A DNA stretch of 5,529 bases from Chloroflexota bacterium (GTDB taxonomy: Bacteria; Chloroflexota; Dehalococcoidia; DSTF01; JACRBR01). The notes below the pieces were generated by a model, which was given only the letters and a program-made list of their open reading frames with translations, was not told the origin of the DNA and searched no databases. A program made the translations under genes and the position numbers. Below, in pieces: positions 1 to 5,229 of the stretch. Position 1 is the first letter of the stretch; each line of letters opens with the position of its first letter. The stretch spans positions 1-5,529 of the forward strand of contig JACRBR010000192.1 of assembly GCA_016213125.1 (NCBI GenBank), in the 5' to 3' direction.

Positions 1-890
1 GCCAGCCCCAGCACCATCGCCCCGCCCGCGCCGAACCTCCGGCGGCACCAGTCCGCCCACAGTGCGCCGCCCAGCGATGTCACGCCGCCGACGGCGTAGA
101 TCAGCCCCTGCGCCCCGGGCGAGAACCCCAGGTCGCGCGTGACGAAGAGAATGATGACGCCGCCGATCATGCCGGACGCCAGGGACATGCACATCCAGCT
201 CAGCACCATCGGCACCTGCAGGGGGTCGTGCACGATCGCGCGCAGACCCTGCACCACCTCCGTGCGCACGCTCTCGTGCTCGTGCGAGGGCGGCGGAGGC
301 GGCTCCTCCTGCCGGATCGAGAAGATCGAGAACGCCGATACCAGGAAGGTCGCGGCATCGATGGCCATCGCCCCCGGCGCCGTCAGCAGCTGCGCCAGCC
401 ACCCGGCCGACCCGAATGCCCCCGCTTCGGCGACGGACGCGCTGGCGGCGAGCTTGCTGTTGCCCTCGACAAGCTCGTCGTTGCGGACGAGCGTCGGCAG
501 GTACGACTGGTAGGCGACGTCGAAGCACGTCGTCAGCACGCCGGACGCGAACGCCACGGCGTAGAGCTGCGGCATGTGCAGCACGCCGAACAGCGCCGCC
601 ACCGGCACCGAGCCGATGGCGCCCGCGCGCGCCAGGTCGGCCGCGATCATGATCGGGCGGCGGCGCAGCCGGTCGACCCACACCCCCACAACGAGCCCCA
701 CCGAGATCCCCGCCAGCACGTCGACGCTCGTCAGCAGCGCCACCTGCCACCCCGGCGCGTCGAGGAAGATCACCGCCGTGAACGGCAACGCCAGCCGCGT
801 CGTCAGCGAGCCGAAGACAGACACCGTCTGCCCCGCCCACAGCCGCCGGAAGTCCGCGTGCCGCCACAACCCCTCGCGCCAGAATCGCAT
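1..890 (-). CDS. MFS transporter, EntS/MFS_3-like efflux type (N-terminal part, truncated by window edge)
   Basis: Major facilitator superfamily membrane transporter, probably a proton-driven exporter; the substrate cannot be told from sequence. The frame stays open to the left edge, giving 296 full codons starting MRFWREGLWRHADFRRLWAG. Hydrophobic helices alternate with short loops. The MFS motif A region between helices 2 and 3 is clear as GVWVDRLRRRP (about residues 69-79). The stretch YLPTLVRNDELVEGNSKLAA (130-149), followed by the APGAMAIDAATF segment (171-182), is characteristic of the EntS/MFS_3 subgroup. Residues 194-207 form a Pro/His/Glu-rich cytoplasmic linker before the second half begins. 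The start is well fixed: an in-frame TAG lies four codons upstream (900-902) and no other start lies between. No Shine-Dalgarno is visible; a -10-like box sits just upstream instead. About 100 C-terminal residues should lie outside the window. The family call is firm; the substrate is unknown. Confidence 0.9.
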   Translation of the reverse strand, partial: MRFWREGLWRHADFRRLWAGQTVSVFGSLTTRLALPFTAVIFLDAPGWQVALLTSVDVLAGISVGLVVGVWVDRLRRRPIMIAADLARAGAIGSVPVAALFGVLHMPQLYAVAFASGVLTTCFDVAYQSYLPTLVRNDELVEGNSKLAASASVAEAGAFGSAGWLAQLLTAPGAMAIDAATFLVSAFSIFSIRQEEPPPPPSHEHESVRTEVVQGLRAIVHDPLQVPMVLSWMCMSLASGMIGGVIILFVTRDLGFSPGAQGLIYAVGGVTSLGGALWADWCRRRFGAGGAMVLGL

Positions 891-896
891 CGCCGG

Positions 897-902
897 ATTC
901 TA
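897..902 (-). promoter_or_regulatory. Candidate -10 box of a leaderless MFS transcript
   Basis: Read on the minus strand, TAGAAT lies 6 nt before the ATG at 890, with CCGGCG between. This matches the TANNNT spacing expected when transcription begins at or next to the start codon. The absence of any purine-rich ribosome site in this gap fits. No convincing -35 hexamer is seen at 16-18 bp. The same TAG triplet is also the in-frame upstream stop. Inference only. Confidence 0.4.
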
Positions 903-914
903 CAGGACGGAGAA

Positions 915-973
915 ATCACCACAGAGTCACAGAGGGCACAGAGATCGTCTTGGGATCGTCGTAGAGGCAGCGG
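915..973 (+). repeat. Single CACAGAG-family repeat copy, inverted relative to array 1
   Basis: The copy begins TCACCACAGAGTCACAGAGG and continues to AGGCAGCGG. It belongs to the same family as the units at 1060-1437 but lies on the opposite strand. Positions 948-972 are a perfect 25-nt inverted match to 1377-1401 in the last array unit. The copy starts 25 nt upstream of the MFS start codon, so it occupies that gene's promoter-proximal DNA. The CACAGAG part is a degenerate ~9-bp sub-repeat. Confidence 0.8.
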
Positions 974-1009
974 TTGTGCCCCCGCGTGAGCCGGCACCGT
1001 CCGAGTAAC

Positions 1010-1036
1010 TGTCACCCTGAGCGCAGCGAAGGGTCT
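1010..1036 (+). repeat. CHPERSEGS-type dispersed intergenic repeat
   Basis: The sequence TGTCACCCTGAGCGCAGCGA and the GGGTCT that follows would translate as CHPERSEGS. I recognise this as a very common intergenic element in environmental bacterial genomes, regularly mistranslated into hypothetical proteins. CCCT and AGGG (1015-1018 and 1030-1033) can pair as a short stem. GTCACC at 1011-1016 is mirrored by GGTGAC at 1040-1045. It separates the inverted CACAGAG copy on the left from the direct array on the right. Its function is unknown. Confidence 0.65.
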
Positions 1037-1059
1037 AGTGGTGACATCCGCAGCGTCAC

Positions 1060-1437
1060 ATGCGCGAGCGCCACGACGACCGCGCTCCCATACATCCTCC
1101 GCGCCCTCTGCGACTCTGCGGTGGATTTGGACTACCGACCGTGGGCGCACAAACGCCACGCGAAAGCGCCGCGACCGCCTCAACCACGATCCCAGCAAGA
1201 CCTCTGTGACCTCTGTGTCTATGTGGTGAATTCAAAGCCCGGCCGACGACAACACCCACATGCGAAAGCGCCGCCAACGCCTCAACCACGATCCCAGCAA
1301 GACCTCTGCGTCCTCTGCGTCTCTGCGGTGAATTCAAAGCCCGGCCGACGACAACACCCACATGCGACAGCGCCGTCGCTGCCTCTACGACGATCCCAAG
1401 AAGACCTCTGCGTCCTCTGCGTCTCTGCGGTGAATTA
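1060..1437 (-). repeat. Repeat array 1: four ~102-bp direct units of the CACAGAG family
   Basis: Unit boundaries, taken at the ATGCGA-like start, are 1060-1157 (98 bp, most divergent), 1158-1259 (102), 1260-1361 (102) and 1362-1437 (cut short). Units two and three differ at about 8 of 102 positions. Each holds AGCGCC, a GATCCCA block, three 9-bp sub-repeats of CCTCTGCGT type, then GTGAATT and a ~30-bp linker containing GCCCGGCCGACGACAACACC. The last unit lacks the linker and ends 2 nt from the hydrolase stop codon. That unit also contains a small hairpin, GCGAC/GTCGC (1364-1368 and 1375-1379). Because 102 is a multiple of three, one frame stays open across the array, but its 34-residue period shows that it is not a gene. 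With the two preceding repeats it fills the whole 891-1439 gap. Confidence 0.85.
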
Positions 1438-1439
1438 GT

Positions 1440-2210
1440 TCAGAGCCCGTTGGCGCGGAGGAACTGCACGACCGTCTCGTTGAACTGCTCCGGCTGGTAC
1501 AGATTGACGGCGTGCCCCGCGCCCTCGATCACGGCGAGCTGCGCCCCCGGCACCTTCGCGGCAAGGTACTCGCAGCCAGACTTGTAGCGCTCGTCGTCGG
1601 CGCCCCACACCACCAGCACCGGCACAGCGATCCTGTCGATGTTCTCCATCACCTTCGCGTCTCGCTGCGTCAGGATCCCCCGCCCCGCGAACGCCAGCCC
1701 CTGCGCCGACCGCTGGTACTCGCGCGTCTGGTCGATCTCGATGCCGCGTCCGAATCCTTCCAGACCGCGCTCCTCGAACCGCTTCGCGTACCCGATCGAG
1801 AAGTCGTTCCAGCCCGCGCGGGCCTCGTCCTTTCGATAGCCGGGGCCGGTGTTGCACAGGATCATCGCCAGGCACATGTCCGGGTGCGCCACCTGGAACT
1901 CCAGCGAGATGTACCCCCCCAGCGACAGCCCGCCGATAACGGCCTTCTCGATCCCGAGATGCCGCAGCAGCGCCGCCATGTCCTCGACCGTGAGCTTCTC
2001 CGTGTACTGGTCCTGCGTCGCCGGGCTGTCCGTCCCGCCGTGGCCGCGCATGTCCCAGGCGATGACCCGGTAGTCCTTCCACGCCTCCAACTGCGGCTTC
2101 CACATCTGTAGCGTGGCGGCGTATGCATGGGTCAGCAGGATCGGCGTCCCGTAGTGCGACCCGTGCTCCTCGTAGTTAATGTGGATCCCGTTCAGCTGGA
2201 CCAGTGGCAT
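1440..2210 (-). CDS. Alpha/beta-fold hydrolase
   Basis: A soluble alpha/beta hydrolase of 256 residues, the usual single-domain length. It probably cleaves an ester, lactone or C-C bond, but the substrate is unknown. It has no signal peptide and should be cytoplasmic. The strand after the N-terminal sheet reads PILLTHAYA (23-31), where His-Ala replaces the usual His-Gly near the oxyanion hole. WDMRGHGGTD (52-61) is the classical DxRGxGxS-like segment. The nucleophile elbow is GLSLGG, with Ser96. The acid is Asp205 or Asp206 in VWGADDERY, and the base is His233 in EGAGHAVN. The triad is therefore complete. The closest general resemblance is to the 3-oxoadipate enol-lactonase/MhpC-like branch, but naming an enzyme would be guesswork. 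The start follows a strong Shine-Dalgarno. It is divergent from the methyltransferase gene, and its stop codon abuts repeat array 1. Confidence 0.93.
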   Translation of the reverse strand: MPLVQLNGIHINYEEHGSHYGTPILLTHAYAATLQMWKPQLEAWKDYRVIAWDMRGHGGTDSPATQDQYTEKLTVEDMAALLRHLGIEKAVIGGLSLGGYISLEFQVAHPDMCLAMILCNTGPGYRKDEARAGWNDFSIGYAKRFEERGLEGFGRGIEIDQTREYQRSAQGLAFAGRGILTQRDAKVMENIDRIAVPVLVVWGADDERYKSGCEYLAAKVPGAQLAVIEGAGHAVNLYQPEQFNETVVQFLRANGL

Positions 2211-2215
2211 GGGCT

Positions 2216-2221
2216 CTCCTT
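2216..2221 (-). promoter_or_regulatory. Ribosome binding site of the hydrolase gene
   Basis: The minus strand reads GGAAGGAGAGCCCATG. AAGGAG is a near-perfect Shine-Dalgarno, 5 nt before the ATG at 2210, which fixes the start. This contrasts with the two neighbouring genes that appear leaderless. Confidence 0.8.
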
Positions 2222-2271
2222 CCGGGCGTGAGTTTCGCGGAAGGGCAAGTGAGGCACAAACGAACGAGTGA

Positions 2272-2361
2272 GCGGGAAGTCGGAGGTCGGAAGTCGGATC
2301 TTGTATCAGAGACTCCGACCTCCGACCTCCGACCTCCGACCTCCGACCTCTGACTTCCCGC
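2272..2361. repeat. GTCGGAG-type 7-bp repeat forming a long inverted repeat
   Basis: The left arm (2272-2298) starts GCGGGAAGTC and contains three GTCGGA-type heptamers. The right arm (2313-2361) contains five perfect CTCCGAC heptamers (2313-2347), then CTCTGAC and CTTCCCGC. Positions 2272-2298 pair with 2335-2361 at 25 of 27 positions, and one of the two mismatches would be G-U in RNA. Because the arms are heptameric, several pairing registers are possible. The element lies between the divergent hydrolase and methyltransferase genes. Read as protein it gives the artefact PPTSDLRPPTSDF, which would wrongly lengthen the methyltransferase. The type is familiar as a dispersed intergenic element; its function is unknown. 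Confidence 0.85.
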
Positions 2362-2379
2362 CGCGGCGACGCCTACAAT
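2350..2379 (+). promoter_or_regulatory. Candidate promoter of the methyltransferase gene, probably leaderless
   Basis: The -10 candidate TACAAT (2374-2379) ends 8 nt before the ATG at 2388, so transcription would begin at or just before the start codon. CTGACT (2350-2355) keeps the TGAC core of a -35 hexamer and is 18 bp away. That hexamer falls in the last, altered heptamer of the inverted repeat (CTCTGAC instead of CTCCGAC), so the repeat may have supplied part of the promoter. No Shine-Dalgarno is seen before the ATG. Confidence 0.45.
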
Positions 2380-2387
2380 GTTCCCGC

Positions 2388-3530
2388 ATGACCAACACAG
2401 ACTTCGAGTCGATCACCGAGAGCGGCCCGCTCGTGCGCGAGCTGCGTGACCGCATCGCGCGCGGCGGACCGATGACCTTCCGCGACTTCATGGAAGCCGC
2501 CCTCTACCACCCGAGGTACGGCTACTACAGCACCACCGCCGGCGCGACCCGCCGCGGCGGCGACTTCGTGACCTCGCCCGACGTGCACCCCATCTTCGGG
2601 ACGCTCGTCGCGAAGACGCTCCTCGAGCTATGGGAAACGATGGCCCGCCCCAAGCGCTTTGACGTCGTCGAGCAGGGCGCCGGCTCCGGGCTGCTGGCCC
2701 GCGACATCCTCCGCTGGGCGCATGAGCGCGAGCCGTCGTTTGCCACCGCGCTGGGATACACACTCGTCGAGCGCAGCGCGGCCATGCGCGACGCGCAAGA
2801 ACGCGCGACTGCCGAACTGGACCTTCCGCCCGGCACGGTGTCATGGGCGGACGAACTGCCGCTCGGCATCGAGGGCGTCGTGCTATCCAACGAGCTGGTC
2901 GACGCCTTCCCGATCCACCGCGTCGTGCGCAGGGGCGCTGAGCTGCACGAGGTGTACGTGAAGCGCGACGGCGATCGCTTCGTCGACGAGCTCGGGCCGC
3001 TCTCCACGCCCGCGCTCTGGTCCTACTTCGACGCGCTGGGCGTCATGCCCGGCGACGGCCACTACGCCGAGGTCAACCTCGACGCCATCGAGTGGATGCG
3101 CACCGTGACGCGATCGCTCTCGCGCGGCTACACCCTCACGTTCGACTACGGCTACGAGGCCGCCGACCTGTACGCGTCCTTCCGCCGCGATGGCACGCTG
3201 CTGTGCTTCTACAAGCAGTCCGCGGGCAGCGACCCCTACCAGCGCATCGGCAAGCAGGACATGACCGCGAGCGTCGACTTCACGACGCTGAAGCGCACCG
3301 CCGAAGACGCCGGCCTCGCCACCATCGCCATGGCCGACCAGTCCGACTTCCTCGTCCGCCTCGGCATCGCCGAAAGCCTCGTCGAAGTGCAGGACCAGAT
3401 GGAGGAGTACTTCGCCCGCCGCCGCATCGTCATGGACCTCATCGACCCCGCCCTCCTCGGCCGTATCAAGGTGCTGCTCCAGGGGAAGGACGTGGGGAAA
3501 GGAGCGCTGCCGCTGGGGTTTCGGGAGTAG
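2388..3530 (+). CDS. SAM-dependent methyltransferase, MidA/NDUFAF7 family (DUF185, COG1565)
   Basis: A Class I methyltransferase-fold protein of 380 residues, the usual family length. Its mitochondrial homologue NDUFAF7 methylates an arginine of complex I subunit NDUFS2; the bacterial substrate is not established. Family motifs occur in order: MTFRDFMEAALYHPRYGYY (29-47), GGDFVTSP (57-64), the SAM-binding glycine-rich VVEQGAGSGLLARDIL (93-108), VVLSNELVDAFPIHRV (164-179), TFDYGYE (251-257), and GKQDMTASVDFTTL (288-301). The histidine often found after the GTLxxY segment is replaced here by YKQSAG (275-280). I chose the ATG at 2388 because the first family motif begins shortly after it. An in-frame GTG at 2268 would add 40 residues translated from the GTCGGAG repeat, which is implausible. 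Codons are almost all G/C-ending (36 of the first 40). It looks monocistronic. Confidence 0.93.
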   Translation: MTNTDFESITESGPLVRELRDRIARGGPMTFRDFMEAALYHPRYGYYSTTAGATRRGGDFVTSPDVHPIFGTLVAKTLLELWETMARPKRFDVVEQGAGSGLLARDILRWAHEREPSFATALGYTLVERSAAMRDAQERATAELDLPPGTVSWADELPLGIEGVVLSNELVDAFPIHRVVRRGAELHEVYVKRDGDRFVDELGPLSTPALWSYFDALGVMPGDGHYAEVNLDAIEWMRTVTRSLSRGYTLTFDYGYEAADLYASFRRDGTLLCFYKQSAGSDPYQRIGKQDMTASVDFTTLKRTAEDAGLATIAMADQSDFLVRLGIAESLVEVQDQMEEYFARRRIVMDLIDPALLGRIKVLLQGKDVGKGALPLGFRE

Positions 3531-3547
3531 GAGGTGTTGCGGGCGCC

Positions 3548-3567
3548 GCGGGGCCGCTGGTCCCCGC
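3548..3567 (+). terminator. GC-rich hairpin after the methyltransferase gene
   Basis: GCGGGGCC (3548-3555) pairs with GGTCCCCGC (3559-3567), with a GCT loop and one bulged T. It begins 18 nt after the stop codon and precedes the Fic control region, so a terminator role is plausible. It is followed by AAGCTTTCG rather than a real T-tract, so intrinsic termination would be weak. Confidence 0.4.
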
Positions 3568-3589
3568 AAGCTTTCGCCGACCCACCGGA

Positions 3590-3618
3590 AGTGAAAGGAT
3601 ACCAGTTATCCTTTCACT
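3590..3618. promoter_or_regulatory. Palindromic operator 1 upstream of the Fic gene
   Basis: A perfect 12-bp inverted repeat: AGTGAAAGGATA, then CCAGT, then TATCCTTTCACT. Its centre is at 3604, 41 bp upstream of the centre of operator 2. It sits just upstream of the candidate -35. Its size and symmetry fit a dimeric HTH repressor site. There is no following T-run, so it is unlikely to be a terminator. Confidence 0.7.
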
Positions 3619-3625
3619 TTGCCCT

Positions 3626-3653
3626 ATGACAGTGAAAGGATAACTGGTATCCT
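3626..3653 (+). promoter_or_regulatory. Candidate promoter of the Fic gene
   Basis: ATGACA (3626-3631) matches five of six bases of TTGACA. TATCCT (3648-3653) matches four of six of TATAAT. The spacer is 16 bp. Transcription would begin near 3660, leaving a leader of about 28 nt that carries a ribosome site. The -10 hexamer lies inside the right arm of operator 2, and the spacer is mostly operator sequence, so a bound protein would block polymerase. Confidence 0.5.
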
Positions 3654-3656
3654 TTC
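3631..3656. promoter_or_regulatory. Palindromic operator 2 overlapping the Fic promoter
   Basis: GAAAGGATA (3634-3642) and TATCCTTTC (3648-3656) form a 9-bp palindrome around ACTGG. The 26 bp match the reverse complement of operator 1 exactly; only its last three bases differ (TCC for ACT, 3657-3659). The two sites are thus the same element in opposite orientations, about four helical turns apart. Confidence 0.7.
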
Positions 3657-3673
3657 TCCCGTCCGCGAGGACG

Positions 3674-3681
3674 GAAAGGAT
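3674..3681 (+). promoter_or_regulatory. Ribosome binding site of the Fic gene, coinciding with an operator half-site
   Basis: GAAAGGAT repeats the first 8 nt of the operator core arm, 40 bp after the same arm of operator 2. It includes the Shine-Dalgarno AAGGA (3676-3680), 7 nt before the GTG at 3688. This spacing is why GTG 3688 is preferred over an upstream in-frame TTG at 3619, which lies inside the operator region. Whether the regulator contacts this half-site is open. Confidence 0.55.
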
Positions 3682-3687
3682 GTCAGA

Positions 3688-4878
3688 GTGAGAGGAACAT
3701 ACGTTCGCAAGACCTGGACGCATGATCCGACTCTGTTCGCGCCTAAGCGATATCGCAGGGACTGCAGCTACGATGCGTTCATCCCCGATCCCATCAGCCG
3801 GATCGAGATTCGAATCTCCGGGAACCTCGCAGCCGCCATCTCGGAGGCGGAGACCGAGATCTCAGGCTTGAACACCGGCCAGGCCGGGCACCTTGCGCCG
3901 CTCGCCCGCCTGCTGCTCAGGACCGAGTCGATTGACTCGTCCAGAGTCGAGGGCCTCCAGGTCGATACCCGCTCGTTGGCGCGAGCCGAGATCAAACTGG
4001 AGACCGGCAAAGCGGTCGGACCGCAGGCCATCGAGGTCCTGGCAAATATCGACGCAATGGAGCTTGCGGTCGAACGGGCCGCGGATGCCCGCGCGATCGA
4101 GGTCGGGGACTTGCGCGACATCCATCAAGCGCTGCTCAACAGGGTTTCACCGAAGATCGCTGGCCGCGAGCGCATCGTCCAGAACTGGATCGGCGGCAAC
4201 GACTACAACCCGTGCGGGGCCGCCTTCGTTCCGCCTCCACCGGAACTGCTCGAGGAACTCCTGGCTGACCTCTGCGCGTTCTGCAACGAGGATGCTCTCT
4301 CGCCGCTGGTGCAGGCCGCGATCGCCCATGCGCAATTCGAGACGATACACCCGTTTGAGGACGGAAACGGGCGCACCGGCCGCGCGCTGGTACAGGTCAT
4401 CCTGCGCCGAACGGGCCTCGCGCCAACGTTCGTGCCGCCGATCAGCGTGATGCTGGCGCGGCACAAGGACACCTACATACGAGGCCTGACGCTGTTTCGC
4501 GAGGGCGACCTGGAGGGCTGGTTGGGCACCTTCGCCGACGCAGCGGGGTCGGGCGCCCATCTGGCTCAGCGCTACCTGAAGAGGGTCATCGCGCTACAGC
4601 AGACATGGCGCGACCAGCTGCGCGCGTTGGCTTCGGCTCCCCGCGCGGATGCCGCGGCGTGGGCCATCATTGATATGCTGCCCGGGCATCCCGTCATGAC
4701 GACGTCGATCGCTATGGCCGCAACCGGCCGCACCCGTCCGGCCATCGTGAACGCCGTGGAACAGCTTGTCGAGGCGAGAGTACTAACGCCGTTGTCCGAG
4801 TCCAGGTCGAATAAAGCCTGGGAGCCCGCCGGCCTCCTCGACCTCATCATGGGACTTGAAGAAGGCACGTCCATATAG
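3688..4878 (+). CDS. Fic-family protein (class II, probable AMPylase) with C-terminal winged-helix-like domain
   Basis: Fic-domain proteins usually transfer AMP from ATP to a hydroxyl side chain of a target protein; the target here is unknown. The protein has 396 residues from a GTG start chosen by its Shine-Dalgarno. Residues 65-105 contain the inhibitory helix, SSRVEG (84-89), matching [S/T]xxxE[G/N]. As it precedes the Fic core, this is a class II, self-inhibited protein. The flap region NWIGGNDYNP (166-175) and VPPPPELLEELL (181-192) bind the target. The active site HPFEDGNGRTGR (221-232) is fully canonical, with catalytic His221. Residues about 322-382 look like a winged helix (TTSIAMAATGRTRPAIVNAV, 338-357), a likely DNA-binding part. 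No antitoxin gene adjoins it. Twelve of its first 40 codons end in A or T, against four of 40 in the preceding methyltransferase, hinting at acquisition. Palindromes over its promoter suggest autoregulation. Confidence 0.93.
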   Translation: MRGTYVRKTWTHDPTLFAPKRYRRDCSYDAFIPDPISRIEIRISGNLAAAISEAETEISGLNTGQAGHLAPLARLLLRTESIDSSRVEGLQVDTRSLARAEIKLETGKAVGPQAIEVLANIDAMELAVERAADARAIEVGDLRDIHQALLNRVSPKIAGRERIVQNWIGGNDYNPCGAAFVPPPPELLEELLADLCAFCNEDALSPLVQAAIAHAQFETIHPFEDGNGRTGRALVQVILRRTGLAPTFVPPISVMLARHKDTYIRGLTLFREGDLEGWLGTFADAAGSGAHLAQRYLKRVIALQQTWRDQLRALASAPRADAAAWAIIDMLPGHPVMTTSIAMAATGRTRPAIVNAVEQLVEARVLTPLSESRSNKAWEPAGLLDLIMGLEEGTSI

Positions 4879-4883
4879 CCCTT

Positions 4884-5223
4884 CCACAGAGACCTCCGTC
4901 CTCCGCAGTGACGCCGAGACAGCGTCGTCCTGCGATCACGACGCCATGCGACAGCGCCACATCGACCTCATACACAATCCCCAGCAGACCTCTGTGCCCT
5001 CTGTGCCTCCGCGGTGATTTCGAACCGTCGTCCCGCGATCACCACCCCATGCGACAGCGCCACATCGACCTCATACACAATCCCCAGCAGACCTCTGCGC
5101 CCTCTGCGCCTCCGCGGTGATTTCGAACCGTCGTCCCGCGCTCGCCGCCCATGCGACAGCACAACATCGACCTCAAACACGATCCCCAAACACCTCTGTG
5201 CCCTCTGTGCCTCTGTGGTGAAT
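4884..5223 (-). repeat. Repeat array 2: ~103-bp direct units of the CACAGAG family
   Basis: Units start at ATGCGACAGC: 4946-5048 (103 bp), 5049-5150 (102) and 5151-5223 (cut at GTGAAT). A degenerate tail of an earlier unit occupies 4884-4945. The first two full units differ by about five substitutions and one indel. They share with array 1 the ATGCGACAGCGCC block, the GATCCC-like block and the three CCTCTGCG sub-repeats. The linker (TTTCGAACCGTCGTCCCGCG) is particular to this array. CCACAGAG at 4884-4891 resembles the start of an opposite-orientation copy. The array begins about 5 nt after the Fic stop codon and ends 6 nt before the stop of the convergent gene, so it fills the whole gap. I see no gene or T-tract terminator within it. 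Confidence 0.85.
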
Positions 5224-5229
5224 CAAGAA

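Noticed and set aside
228..989. Plus-strand open frame of 253 codons opposite the MFS gene
   Set aside because: It is an arginine/histidine-rich shadow of a clearly coding minus strand, and it runs into repeat sequence.
1060..1437. CRISPR array
   Set aside because: Whole ~102-bp units are repeated including the linkers; there are no short identical repeats with unique spacers, and no cas gene.
974..1438. Plus-strand open frame of 154 codons
   Set aside because: It consists wholly of dispersed repeats, with a 34-residue period that mirrors the DNA repeat.
2268..2387. N-terminal extension of the methyltransferase from a GTG at 2268
   Set aside because: The added 40 residues are translated from the heptamer inverted repeat, and the family's first motif begins after the ATG at 2388.
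3590..3656. Intrinsic terminator formed by the palindromes
   Set aside because: There is no T-tract, the arms are AT-rich, and the two sites are organised around a promoter, which fits operators better.
3619..3687. Longer Fic start at the TTG at 3619
   Set aside because: It lies within the operator/promoter DNA and has no ribosome site. GTG 3688 has AAGGA at 7 nt.
3688..4878. Fic/antitoxin (FicTA-like) pair
   Set aside because: No small antitoxin gene adjoins, and the inhibitory helix is built into the same protein.
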